Origin: Flavobacteriales bacterium
GTDB taxonomy: Bacteria > Bacteroidota > Bacteroidia > Flavobacteriales_F > PHOS-HE28
DNA: 64,000 bases
Direction of reading: 5' to 3'
Assembly (NCBI GenBank): GCA_016703105.1
Contig: JADJCS010000009.1
Location: forward strand, 333,670-397,669
The notes below the pieces were generated by a model, which saw only the letters and a program-made list of their open reading frames with translations, did not search any database and was not told the origin of the DNA. Position numbers and translations under genes: made by a program. This document shows, one piece after another, positions 37,979-46,513 of this stretch. Positions within the stretch are counted from its first letter, which is position 1; every line of letters starts with the position of its first letter.

Positions 37979-38299
37979 ATGGCAGATCAAAAGGACCAAC
38001 CCCGGCCCAACCAACTGAACATCGAGATCAGCGAGGAGGTCGCTGATGGCGTCTACAGCAACCTCGCGATCATCACCCACAGCAACTCGGAGTTCGTGCT
38101 GGACTTCGTGCGCGTGATGCCCGGCGTGCCCAAGGCGAAGGTGCGCTCGCGCATCCTGCTCACGCCCCAGCACGCCAAGCGCCTTATGCGTGCCCTGGCG
38201 GACAACCTCCAGAAGTTCGAGCAGGTGCACGGTGCCATCCGGGAAACGGAGATGCCTGAGATCCCTATGAACTTCGGCGGGCCGCCCGCGCAAGCGTGA
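37979..38299 (+). CDS. DUF3467 family protein
   Basis: A 106-residue protein of family DUF3467 (LNIEISEEVADGVYSNLAII, then FVLDFVRVMPGVPKAKVRSR, then ILLTPQHAKRLMRALADNLQ). Members are often found directly after rpoC in Bacteroidota, as here, which hints at a link to transcription or growth, but the function is unknown. It has hairpins before and after it. Confidence 0.85.
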   Translation: MADQKDQPRPNQLNIEISEEVADGVYSNLAIITHSNSEFVLDFVRVMPGVPKAKVRSRILLTPQHAKRLMRALADNLQKFEQVHGAIRETEMPEIPMNFGGPPAQA

Positions 38300-38317
38300 A
38301 CGATCCCCAGATGCACT

Positions 38318-38343
38318 CGAAGCCCCGAGCGATCGGGGCTTCG
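38318..38343. terminator. Terminator after the DUF3467 gene
   Basis: An 11-bp perfect stem (38318-38328 with 38333-38343, loop GCGA) lies between the DUF3467 gene and the convergent small gene ending at 38379. It may serve both strands. Confidence 0.65.
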
Positions 38344-38378
38344 GCATTAAGGGGCCGTGGACCCGAACTCGTTGGTGC

Positions 38379-38624
38379 TCATTGCCATAGTGCTCGTAGC
38401 CGATCAGCAACGCTATCATCCGCACAGTGTGCGATGATCCGCCGGTCCAGATGTTTCGCATACCCCGAGTTGGCATAGCCGTGGCGCACCATGTGCAGGT
38501 CCAGGAGCAGTTCGTCCAATAAGGCCCAGGGCTCTTTCAGTTCGGCGGATCCCGCATGGGGTGAACGCTCCAGCTCACCCTTGTACAGTTCGTAAAGGTC
38601 CAGCAAGGCGTGGTCGATCACCAT
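38379..38624 (-). CDS. Small hypothetical protein downstream of the patatin gene
   Basis: An 81-residue frame starting MVIDHALLDLYELYKGELER at 38624, 4 bp after the stop of the patatin gene. The composition is helical (ALLDELLLDLHMVRHGYAN). I recognise no domain. The tight spacing to the patatin gene supports coding and cotranscription. A longer frame to 38702 exists but would overlap the patatin end. Confidence 0.5.
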   Translation of the reverse strand: MVIDHALLDLYELYKGELERSPHAGSAELKEPWALLDELLLDLHMVRHGYANSGYAKHLDRRIIAHCADDSVADRLRALWQ

Positions 38625-38628
38625 GGGC

Positions 38629-40908
38629 TTATTCACTGGAGCGCTGGGCGAAAATGACGTAGCCGAAGTTGAGGCTGAAGGCCCAGGGATCGGGCAGCCC
38701 ATCGATATAGCTCGTGTTGAACCATATCGGTCCGATCGGGCTTTGATAGATCAGCGAACCGGAGGCCAGATAGGCACGGTCGCTCACCTCCAGCCCAGCC
38801 TCCGGTTGGTCGTCCGCGGAGCGCAGAATGGCGCGGTAGGGTTGGAACACGTAGCCCTCGATGCGTAGATCGAACCGGTCCCGGGCCAGCGCCACGATGG
38901 TGCGCAGGCCGCCAGCCAGGTATTGCTGCGCACGGAAATTACCCAGGAAGTAGGTGCGGCTCTCCGGCGTCGGTTGGAAGACAGGCGCCCGGTTCAGCGT
39001 CGCGGTATAATTCTCGAAGAACGGGTACGTACTGTACACCGCCTCGACCAGCGCCCCGAACCGGAAGATCCCCTTCGGCAGGAAGTACTTGTCCAAGGTG
39101 CCCCTCACGTACAACCATTCGTGGTGTTCCCGCCACAACCGGCGCACGCTGCTGGTGGTCCCTGGTTCGGTGCGTTCCTCTCCGTTCACATAGCGGACCT
39201 CCAGTTGAAGCAGTTCACCCATGTTCGGATGTTGCTTGCGGTTCAACGAATTGCGCGCGATGCGCAGGCCGGTCGTGCCATGCGCGAACTCGGTGATGTC
39301 CGCGGTATCCTGAACAGCGAAGTCGATGGACTGATAGTACCGGTCGCGCGTCTGCACGTACTTCGCATCCCAGCGCAGGAGCCCCTTGTTGCCGAGGCCG
39401 ATGCCCAGGTTCATACCGCCCCATGTTTCGCGGAGCACGATGAAGGAGGGGCGTACCTCATCGAAGAAGGTCGCGAAGCTGCGGAAGTAGTCCCAGCGTT
39501 GGATGGTGAAAACGGGCTCCAGGTATACCGGTGTTCCCGTCGGCAGATCGGCGCGCAGTTTCACCTGACCGGCCACATAGAACTTGCCGAAATAGGAACT
39601 GGCCTGTAGGGAAGCGCTCGTTCGTCCGAAGAGGTTGTACCGCAGCCCGATCATTCCGGTGTTGATGGGCCGTGAACTGAACATACCCCCGAAGCGCGCC
39701 TGCAGGTCCTTCTCCGCCTTCACCATCAACTCGAGGTCAAAGTCGCCCCGCGCGGGCACGTACGTGGCTTTGGGGAAGATCTGGCCGATGTTGTCGTCGT
39801 CATAGAGCCGGAAGTACCGGGCCTTCAGCACATCCGCATGCACCCGATGGTGTTTGTCGGTGATCATCCGTTGCACGTACAGCGAACGCGGTCGGTTCAA
39901 ACCGGTCACCTGGAGAGCCCCGAAACGGAGCGTGGGCCATTTGGCGAGGAACGCCCGCCTACGTGCTGTGAGTTCGTCCGGATCTGAGCGGCGGTCGATC
40001 AATTCCAGGATCTCCGGTATGCGCTCCATGGCGGCCGCATAGCCTTCGTCGACGGTCGCGCCGATACGGCTGAAATCGAACAGGCCGGTGCTTGTCACCG
40101 GTTCGATGATGAGCCCGTTCTCGCACTCCACGGAGTAGTTCGTGGGTTCCTGTAGCATCGCCTTCAATTGGGAGAGCAGGTCATCCTCGCTCGGCGGGGA
40201 GGAATTGGACGCCACATTGCTCCCGATGATCACGTCCGGGAAGAACTCCTGGTACATCACATCGCTCGGGAAGTTGTTGTACAAGCCACCGTCCATCATC
40301 AAATGCCCGTTCACGCGGATGGGTTTGAAATAGAACGGGTAGCTCATGCTCGCCCGCACCGCTTGCGCCAGGTCACCATCCCGGAACAGCACGGGTTGCT
40401 GCGCGGTGATGTCCGAAGCCACGCAACGGAAGGGGATGAACAGGCTGTCCAAGTCGTAGCCCGAAGCGGCGGAAGCCCCCGCGAACCCGCGCATCTGCTC
40501 AAAATCAATGAGCACCGGACTGCGCAAGTTGGTAGGGAGGGAGGTGTGCAGCAGCGTATCCAGGTCCAACTTCACGTTGATCAACGAGGCGTCCGGTTGG
40601 TCGTGCTTGAAATAGTAGGTGTAGGACCGCTCCACACCACCTTCCGCCATGGTGCGGTACAGGTCCGTGCGGAACAGGGAGTCGATCTGATGCGGCGACA
40701 GGCCTGCGGCGTAAAGGGCCCCGACCAGCGCCCCCATGCTGCTGCCGGTGATGAAGTCAATGGGAATGTTGTTCTCCTCCAGTGCCTTGATCACGCCGAT
40801 GTGCGTGAGGGCCGAAGCGCCGCCACCACTGAGGACCAAACCGACCGATTGGCCATGCAACCCCGAACCGAGGAGCAGGCAGCATAGGATCAGGAGAGCG
40901 CTTCGCAT
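38629..40908 (-). CDS. Patatin-like phospholipase with C-terminal outer-membrane beta-barrel
   Basis: A protein of 759 residues starting MRSALLILCCLLLGSGLHGQ at 40908, with a signal peptide. The patatin domain (about 22-310) has the oxyanion loop SGGGASALTHIG, the nucleophile Ser57 in GSSMG and the Asp206 of DGGLYNNFP, the Ser-Asp dyad of RssA-type enzymes. After a POTRA-like linker region (about 315-400) the rest is rich in alternating aromatic and polar strands and ends in a strand with FGYVIFAQ, as in Omp85-like barrels. This fits surface-displayed patatins such as PlpD, which hydrolyse phospholipids. An upstream -7 box (TATTTTTG on this strand, 40918-40925) lies 9 bp before the ATG. Confidence 0.87.
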   Translation of the reverse strand: MRSALLILCCLLLGSGLHGQSVGLVLSGGGASALTHIGVIKALEENNIPIDFITGSSMGALVGALYAAGLSPHQIDSLFRTDLYRTMAEGGVERSYTYYFKHDQPDASLINVKLDLDTLLHTSLPTNLRSPVLIDFEQMRGFAGASAASGYDLDSLFIPFRCVASDITAQQPVLFRDGDLAQAVRASMSYPFYFKPIRVNGHLMMDGGLYNNFPSDVMYQEFFPDVIIGSNVASNSSPPSEDDLLSQLKAMLQEPTNYSVECENGLIIEPVTSTGLFDFSRIGATVDEGYAAAMERIPEILELIDRRSDPDELTARRRAFLAKWPTLRFGALQVTGLNRPRSLYVQRMITDKHHRVHADVLKARYFRLYDDDNIGQIFPKATYVPARGDFDLELMVKAEKDLQARFGGMFSSRPINTGMIGLRYNLFGRTSASLQASSYFGKFYVAGQVKLRADLPTGTPVYLEPVFTIQRWDYFRSFATFFDEVRPSFIVLRETWGGMNLGIGLGNKGLLRWDAKYVQTRDRYYQSIDFAVQDTADITEFAHGTTGLRIARNSLNRKQHPNMGELLQLEVRYVNGEERTEPGTTSSVRRLWREHHEWLYVRGTLDKYFLPKGIFRFGALVEAVYSTYPFFENYTATLNRAPVFQPTPESRTYFLGNFRAQQYLAGGLRTIVALARDRFDLRIEGYVFQPYRAILRSADDQPEAGLEVSDRAYLASGSLIYQSPIGPIWFNTSYIDGLPDPWAFSLNFGYVIFAQRSSE

Positions 40909-40917
40909 AGGGCCGCG

Positions 40918-40925
40918 CAAAAATA
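40918..40925 (-). promoter_or_regulatory. -7 box of the patatin gene
   Basis: On the minus strand this is TATTTTTG, an exact TAnnTTTG match, 9 bp before the proposed ATG at 40908. It implies a very short leader. Confidence 0.45.
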
Positions 40926-40956
40926 GGACCGCCTCAGCCAGGCCGACGGCCACCCG

Positions 40957-41742
40957 TCAGCCCACCAGACCGTTGAAATACGCGGGGCTATGCAATAGCC
41001 TGCTGCCATACCAGCTGAACAGTTCCCCATCCACGATCCGGACCGGCGTTCCAGGACAGATCATGTTCAACTCAGCGAAATGCTTCTGCTTGAAGGGGTA
41101 GGGCTCCGAGGACAAAAGGATGGTGTCCGGGTCGGCTTCAGCCAGATCCTGTGCGGTGATCTCCGGGTAGCGGGCATCGCCTTCGTCGAATACGTTCACC
41201 AGCCCGCAGCGCGCGAGCATATCGTTCACGAAGGTGCCGTGACCCGCTACCATGTAGGGTTCGCGCCAGATGAAGTAGGCCACGGTGCGGGGAGGGTCCA
41301 GTGGGCGCAGGTCCGCGAAGCCTTGTTCGATCCGTGTGACGATATCCGCGGCTTGAAGCTGCGTTCCGGTCAACTCCCCGACGCGGGCGATCATGTCCAA
41401 GGCGCTGGGCAGGTCGCGCACGTCGCTAAGCCATACGGGGAACTCCTTGGCCAATTCCTCGATGTCCTTCCGCTCGTTCTCCTCCTTATTGCCAATGATC
41501 AGGTCCGGCTTCAAGGCGCGCACCTTGTCCATGTCCACCTTCTTCGTTCCGCCCACGCGGTGCTTGGAACTGAACCAGGTCTCCGGATGCACACAGAACT
41601 TGGTGATGCCGACCACGCGTTCCCCAAGGCCGAGGTCGTAGAGCAGTTCGGTCTGGGAGGGGACGAGGGAGATGATGCGCTGGGCCCGCTCAGGGACCTG
41701 CACTACACGGCCCATCTGATCGGTCAGTGCTCGTGCGATCAC
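40957..41742 (-). CDS. Helical-backbone metal receptor / BtuF-like binding protein
   Basis: A substrate-binding-protein-like fold of the cobalamin/siderophore family (PF01497 type). Blocks include RIISLVPSQTELLYDLGLGE, KPDLIIGNKEEN, VAYFIWREPYMVAGHGTFVN and DTILLSSEPYPFKQKH. I place the start at GTG 41742 (VIARALTDQMGRVVQVPERA), because the longer frame to 41856 adds an Arg-rich stretch unlike the family. No signal peptide is evident, so its location is unclear. No ABC permease or ATPase is adjacent. Ligand unknown (vitamin B12 or a metal chelate are likely). Confidence 0.8.
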   Translation of the reverse strand: MIARALTDQMGRVVQVPERAQRIISLVPSQTELLYDLGLGERVVGITKFCVHPETWFSSKHRVGGTKKVDMDKVRALKPDLIIGNKEENERKDIEELAKEFPVWLSDVRDLPSALDMIARVGELTGTQLQAADIVTRIEQGFADLRPLDPPRTVAYFIWREPYMVAGHGTFVNDMLARCGLVNVFDEGDARYPEITAQDLAEADPDTILLSSEPYPFKQKHFAELNMICPGTPVRIVDGELFSWYGSRLLHSPAYFNGLVG

Positions 41743-41773
41743 TTGAGCTTCCCGATGATATCCTGCTTCGCGT

Positions 41774-42022
41774 TCACGCCGCCGCCTGCCGCTTCGTCGC
41801 CAAGTCGTGCAAGAATTCCGGGCACAGGTCGAAGCCGTTCGGCCAGGAGACGCCACCTCCAGGTTCGGTCGCTACCTCTCGGAAGCGATCCTCATCGAGT
41901 AACTCCTGTGTGAACCCTTTCCCGATCAACGAGCGGACCTCCACCGTTGCGGTGAGGCCATCGGCGAACGTGAGACGGAGCTTGTACCCATCCATCGGTT
42001 GCACATGGACCACGGTGTTCAT
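41774..42022 (-). CDS. DUF2442 domain protein
   Basis: An 82-residue protein: MNTVVHVQPMDGYKLRLTFA, EVRSLIGKGFTQEL and GVSWPNGFDLCPEFLHD. DUF2442 proteins are usually encoded right after DUF4160 genes in toxin-antitoxin-like pairs. Here the upstream DUF4160 frame, ending 4 bp before this start, is broken. No DNA-binding motif is evident, so its role is unknown. Confidence 0.82.
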   Translation of the reverse strand: MNTVVHVQPMDGYKLRLTFADGLTATVEVRSLIGKGFTQELLDEDRFREVATEPGGGVSWPNGFDLCPEFLHDLATKRQAAA

Positions 42023-42026
42023 GACG

Positions 42027-42285
42027 CTAAGCTAGGGGATCGATAGGGGTAAGCGGTTCTGGTGTGCAAGCACGTTGCCAGTTGTCCATGAGCTCTTGCC
42101 GGTGCGTTGCCGCCCATTCCAGTACCAGCGCCGTTGCCCTGCTGGGCAATCCACCCGATCACTTCCAACGTGCGTATGTCGAACTCAGCCCTATCTCCTT
42201 GCTACTCCGCATGGAAGTGGGGCGGGTTGTGGTCCATGAAGTACATCCGGATAATGATCCCATAGAAACGGCAGAGCTCGGGCAT
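42027..42285 (-). pseudogene. Broken DUF4160 gene (internal stop and frameshift)
   Basis: Reading from ATG 42285 gives MPELCRFYGIIIRMYFMDHN, then PPHFHAE, then an in-frame TAG where the family has a residue such as Tyr, then QGDRAEFDIRTLEVIG. The family sequence then continues only in another frame (LPSRATALVLEWAATHRQEL, ending at a TAG at 42027). The span is 259 bp, one base over a multiple of three. Two independent lesions in about 86 codons make this look like a real pseudogene rather than one sequencing slip. The partner DUF2442 gene, 4 bp downstream, is intact. This gene is too broken to appear as a normal open frame. Confidence 0.75.
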
Positions 42286-42300
42286 TACCGTGGCGCTTTT

Positions 42301-43657
42301 CTACTTCAACTTCCCGATGATATCCTGCTTCGTGATGATCCCGAACCCCTCCTTCATCTTCACCAGCACGGCCTGGGATCCATTGCCCAGCTTCTTCGCG
42401 ATCTCCGCCAGTGTTGCTTCGGGTTCCATCACAGGCAACGCCGGACCCATGACCACCCGTGCCTTTTGGTGGCGCACTTCGGCATCTTCGAGGATCGCAT
42501 CGAAGAGGCGTGCATCGGTGATCGTGCCAACGGGTTTGCCAGCTCTCCATAACGGGGAGCTGATCGATGTTGTGCTTGCGCATGCGATCGATGGCGAGCA
42601 GCACGGGTTCATCGGCTTCCACGCTCACGAGTGTGAGGTCCTTGCCCTTGAGCAGATCACCGGCGGTGGGTTTCTCTTCCACCAGGAAGCCGCGCTCGCG
42701 CATCCAGTCATCGTTGAACATCTTGCCCACGTAGCGCGTGCCGTGGTCGTGGAAGATCACCACCACCACTTCGCCTTTCTTGAAGTTGTCCTTCAGTTGC
42801 AGCAGGCCGGCCATGGCGCTACCTGCGCTGTTGCCCACAAAGATCCCTTCGTCACGCACGATCTTCCGGGTGAAGATGGCGGCATCGCGATCGGTCACCT
42901 TCTCGAAATGGTCGATGAGGTCCATGTCCACGTTGGCCGGCACGAAATCCTCGCCGATGCCTTCGGTGATGTAGGGGTAGATCTCGTTCTTGTCGAAGAT
43001 GCCCGTCTCCTTCAATTTCTTGAAGACCGAGCCGTAGGTGTCGATGCCCCAGATCTTCAGGTTGGGGTTCTTCTCCTTCAGGTACTTCGCGGTTCCGCTG
43101 ATGGTGCCGCCCGTGCCCACGCCCACCACGAGGTGGTCCACCTTGCCGCCGGTCTGGTCCCAGATCTCGGGGCCGGTGCTCTCGTAGTGCGCCTGTGCGT
43201 TGCTCGGGTTGTCGTACTGGTTCGCCTTCCAACTGTTCGGCGTTTCGTTGACCAAGCGCGAGGAAACGGAGTAGTAGGAGCGGGGATCCTCCGGATCCAC
43301 GTTCGTGGGACACACGATCACTTCCGCGCCGAAGGCGCGTAGGATGTCCACCTTCTCGCGGCTCTGCTTGTCGGTGGTAGTGAAAATGCACTTGTATCCC
43401 TTGATGATGGCGCCGATGGCCAGGCCCATGCCTGTGTTGCCGCTGGTGCCTTCGATGATCGTTCCGCCGGGCTTCAAGCGGCCGTCCTTCTCCGCATCCT
43501 CGATCATCTTGATCGCCATGCGGTCCTTGATGCTGTTGCCAGGGTTGAAGGTCTCGACCTTGGCGAGCACGGTGGCGGCGACGTCCTTGGTGATGCGGTT
43601 GAGGCGCACCATGGGCGTATTGCCGATGGTGGACAGGATGTTGTCGTGGATCTTCAT
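42301..43657 (-). CDS. Cystathionine beta-synthase / cysteine synthase-type PLP enzyme with CBS domains (frameshifted)
   Basis: A PLP enzyme of fold type II. The N-terminal catalytic domain (1-320) has K44 in FNPGNSIKDRMA, EGTSGNTGMGLAIGA and GVGTGGTISGTAKYL. A C-terminal pair of CBS domains follows (LTLVSVEADEPVLLAIDRMR, then a second one ending IITKQDIIGKLK at 42301). The frame breaks in the first CBS domain: MESW in one frame, SGKPVGTITDARLFDAILED in the next. Removing one base (A at 42541 on the + strand) restores it. The product would be about 450 residues. It condenses serine or O-acetylserine with homocysteine or sulfide; which one is not fixed by sequence. The break may be an assembly error. 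Confidence 0.85.
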
Positions 43658-43704
43658 TGCGCTGCGAAGGTACAGGGCGCGTAGGGGCTTGAAATTTCAA
43701 GCCC

Positions 43705-45243
43705 CTACGCGAACCGGATGGCCCGGGCGGGGGCGATGCGTGTGACCAGCAAACTGGGTAGTAGCAGTGCGGCCACACAGACCACCAGGGTCCCGAGATT
43801 CAAAACGAGGACGGGCCAGAGGCTCAGGTCCACGGGCACTTGGTCCACATAGTAGCTCTCGATCGGCAATCGCACGAGGCCTGTGACACGTTGCAGCCAG
43901 GCCAGCGCGAGCCCTAGTAGATCGCCGCCCACCATCCCTATACCGAGGATGTAGGCGCCGTCGATCAGGAAGATGCGGCGAACCAGTCCGTTCGACGCTC
44001 CGAGGGCTTTCAGGACCCCGATCATGGTCGTACGCTCCAGGATGATGATCAACAAGGCCGAGGTCATGTTGATGATCGCCACGACCACCATGAGGATGAT
44101 CACCACCAGCACGTTGGTGTCCAGCAGTTCCAGCCAGGCGAAGATCTCCGGGCTCCTTTCCTTTACCGTGGTGACTTGTTGTTCTGGATCGAGCAGATGG
44201 CGATGGATCTGTTCGTCGGCCACATCCAGGTCCTCGTAACTACGCAGATCGATCTCCAGCCCACCCGCATAGTGGTCGTACGATCCGCCGCTGGTGCCTA
44301 CGGTCCATTGCAACTGGTCTCTGGGCGGGCACGACGGGTGCGTACTGCCGGTGCGTTGGATATGGATCCATGCGGTATCCGCCACGGTGCCGCTACCGTC
44401 CTGCACCACCAACTGTATTGTGGTGTCCTGCTCAATGCATAGCGAATGTGGCCCGGGGCCTTCCAGATCGGTGCCGGTCCATTCCATCAGGTAGTCCCGA
44501 TCCCCGCCGAAGGCCAAGCCTTCCACACATAGCCGGTCCGGAACGCAGCTGTCCTTCACCTGTATCTCCGCTTGCAGACCCCATTGGGCGAAGCGCTGGA
44601 GATGTGCGATGTCGATCAGCACCATTTGGTGGTCCACTTGTTCAAGCCCGGTGCGGTAAACGCCGACCACATGGTATTTGCGCGGGCGGATCTCATCGCG
44701 TCCCTTCACCAGGTAGATGGTGATCGTATCCCCAAGGCCGATCCGCAGGCGATCGCGCAGGTAGGCGCTGATCAGGACCTCATTTCGGCGCTCTCCGGGT
44801 TCCACCCGTAGCATGGATCCTTCCACCAGATGGGCAACCAGATAGGCCGGATCGTGGTCTGTTCCAATACCGCGCACGATCACTCCCTCGATGTCCTCAT
44901 CGGTCTCAATGATCCCTGGTTTTGTGGCGAAGCTTTGCACATGGTGGACCTGTGGCAGAGAACCCAGCGCTGCCAGCAGTTCCGGATCCAACTCCATACG
45001 CGGGGTTTCCTTTGGGTCGGTCTGGGCGATGGAGGTGATCCGCAGGTGGCCGCCCACCCCGAGCACCTTGGCCCGGATCTCGCGTTGGAAGCCACGGGTT
45101 ATGGATACCGTCAGGATCATAACCGCCATTCCGAGCATGATGCCTAGTATCGCGATCAGTACGATGGGCCGGGAGAGCCGGTCCTGGCGTTCCTGGTCTT
45201 CTGACCGGAGGATCCGGTTGGCGATGAAACGGGCGACTGACAA
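43705..45243 (-). CDS. LolE/LolC-like ABC transporter permease (MacB-type topology)
   Basis: About 510 residues. The start is uncertain: the family-like N-terminus SVARFIANRILRSEDQERQD begins at a TTG (45243), while an ATG at 45285 would overlap the divergent DUF1343 gene. One N-terminal membrane helix (about 23-45, IVLIAILGIMLGMAVMILTV) is followed by a large periplasmic domain (LISAYLRDRLRIGLGDTITI). Three C-terminal helices follow (VLVVIILMVVVAIINMTSAL and two more), ending TRIAPARAIRFA. This is the topology of lipoprotein-releasing LolCE and related FtsX permeases. The ATPase partner is not in the window. Confidence 0.85.
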   Translation of the reverse strand: MSVARFIANRILRSEDQERQDRLSRPIVLIAILGIMLGMAVMILTVSITRGFQREIRAKVLGVGGHLRITSIAQTDPKETPRMELDPELLAALGSLPQVHHVQSFATKPGIIETDEDIEGVIVRGIGTDHDPAYLVAHLVEGSMLRVEPGERRNEVLISAYLRDRLRIGLGDTITIYLVKGRDEIRPRKYHVVGVYRTGLEQVDHQMVLIDIAHLQRFAQWGLQAEIQVKDSCVPDRLCVEGLAFGGDRDYLMEWTGTDLEGPGPHSLCIEQDTTIQLVVQDGSGTVADTAWIHIQRTGSTHPSCPPRDQLQWTVGTSGGSYDHYAGGLEIDLRSYEDLDVADEQIHRHLLDPEQQVTTVKERSPEIFAWLELLDTNVLVVIILMVVVAIINMTSALLIIILERTTMIGVLKALGASNGLVRRIFLIDGAYILGIGMVGGDLLGLALAWLQRVTGLVRLPIESYYVDQVPVDLSLWPVLVLNLGTLVVCVAALLLPSLLVTRIAPARAIRFA

Positions 45244-45256
45244 TCTGCGCGAAGCG

Positions 45257-46460
45257 ATGGAACGGACGAAGATAGCCGCGTTCATTCTGGGCCTCGGGCT
45301 CTCGCACTTCGGTGGCGCGCAGACCGGCCCCATCCCCGTGGACCAAGCCAAGTCACCCATTGTGGTCGGAGCGCAACGCACAGCGGAATATTTTCCGCTT
45401 CTGCAGGGCAAGCGCATCGCGATCGTAACGAACCACACCGGTCTGATCGGCACCACCCATCTGGTGGATTCGCTCGTTCGTGCGCAGCTGCTCGTGCGTC
45501 GCGTGTTCGCACCGGAGCATGGCTTCCGCGGCGATGCGGACGCGGGGGAGCTCGTCCAGGACGGCCGCGATACGCGCACCGGTGTGGAGTTGATCTCGCT
45601 GTACGGGGATCAGAAGAAACCCAAGGCCGTACACCTCGCGGATATCGACGTGGTGCTCTTTGACATCCAGGATGTCGGGGTGCGTTTCTATACATACATC
45701 AGCACATTGCATTACGTGATGCAGGCGTGTGCGGAACTGAAGCGTCCGCTCATCGTGCTGGACCGACCGAACCCGAACGGATTCATGGTGGACGGTCCTG
45801 TCTTGGATACCACCTATCGGTCTTTCGTGGGCATGCACCCTGTGCCCCTGCTGCACGGGATGACGATCGGCGAGTATGCCCGGATGATCGAAGGGGAAGG
45901 ATGGTTGGGCAAGGACCTGCACTGCGAGTTGACCGTGGTCCCGTGCACCGGCTATACCCATCGCATCATGTATGTGCCACCGGTGAAGCCTTCCCCCAAC
46001 CTGTCCGGGCATAGCGCCATCCTGCTTTATCCCGCGCTCGGGCTCTTCGAAGGAACGTTGGTGAGCGTAGGGCGCGGAACGGACCGCCCCTTTACGTGCA
46101 TCGGCTATCCGGGATGCCCCGTTGGTCAATACAGCTTCACGCCACGCGCCCTGCCCGGCGCGAAGGATCCACCCTACAAGGGACAGCTTTGCAAGGGGCT
46201 CGACCTCGCTGAGTACGGCACCTTTTACACCCGGCTCGAACCGCGCCTACATCTCCAATGGCTCATCGGCATGTACCAGCAGGCACTGGAGAAGGACGCC
46301 TTCTTCAACCCGTTCTTCGACAAGCTCGCGGGTGGTCCCGGACCTCCGGGAACGGATCGTGCGCGGCGAGAACGAGGAACAGATCCGTACTTCCTGGCAA
46401 CCCGCCCTGAACGCGTTCCATAAGGTGCGGCAGAAGTATCTGCTCTACGAGGATCTTTAA
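45257..46460 (+). CDS. DUF1343 protein, NamZ-type exo-beta-N-acetylmuramidase (frameshifted)
   Basis: A secreted protein starting MERTKIAAFILGLGLSHFGG with a signal peptide. Blocks are GKRIAIVTNHTGLIG, VRRVFAPEHGFRGDADAGE, YGDQKKPKAVHLADIDVVLF and FDIQDVGVRFYTYISTLHYV. The family includes B. subtilis NamZ (YbbC), which removes MurNAc from glycan ends, so peptidoglycan recycling is likely. The frame stops at 46423 with an unrelated tail, while the true C-terminus (EEQIRTSWQPALNAFHKVRQ) lies in the next frame and ends at 46460. One extra C in CCC at 46337-46339 explains this. Divergent from the LolE-like gene. Confidence 0.85.
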
Positions 46461-46465
46461 GAAAT

Positions 46466-46496
46466 GCGAAGCCCCCGGGACCTCCGGGGGCTTCGC
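46466..46496. terminator. Bidirectional terminator between the DUF1343 gene and cargo gene 1
   Basis: A 13-bp stem (46466-46478 with 46484-46496) lies between convergent genes ending at 46460 and 46514. Confidence 0.75.
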
Positions 46497-46513
46497 GGTT
46501 ACGATATAGTTCG

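Noticed and set aside
38296..38478. 60-codon plus-strand frame after the DUF3467 gene
   Set aside because: It runs through the terminator hairpin and is opposite a better-supported minus-strand frame linked to the patatin gene.
41743..41856. Longer start for the BtuF-like gene
   Set aside because: The additional N-terminus is Arg/Ser-rich, overlaps the DUF2442 gene and has no signal peptide or family similarity.
45286..45579. Longer start for the LolE-like permease
   Set aside because: This part is the mirror of the N-terminus of the DUF1343 protein, which has a clear signal peptide and family motifs.
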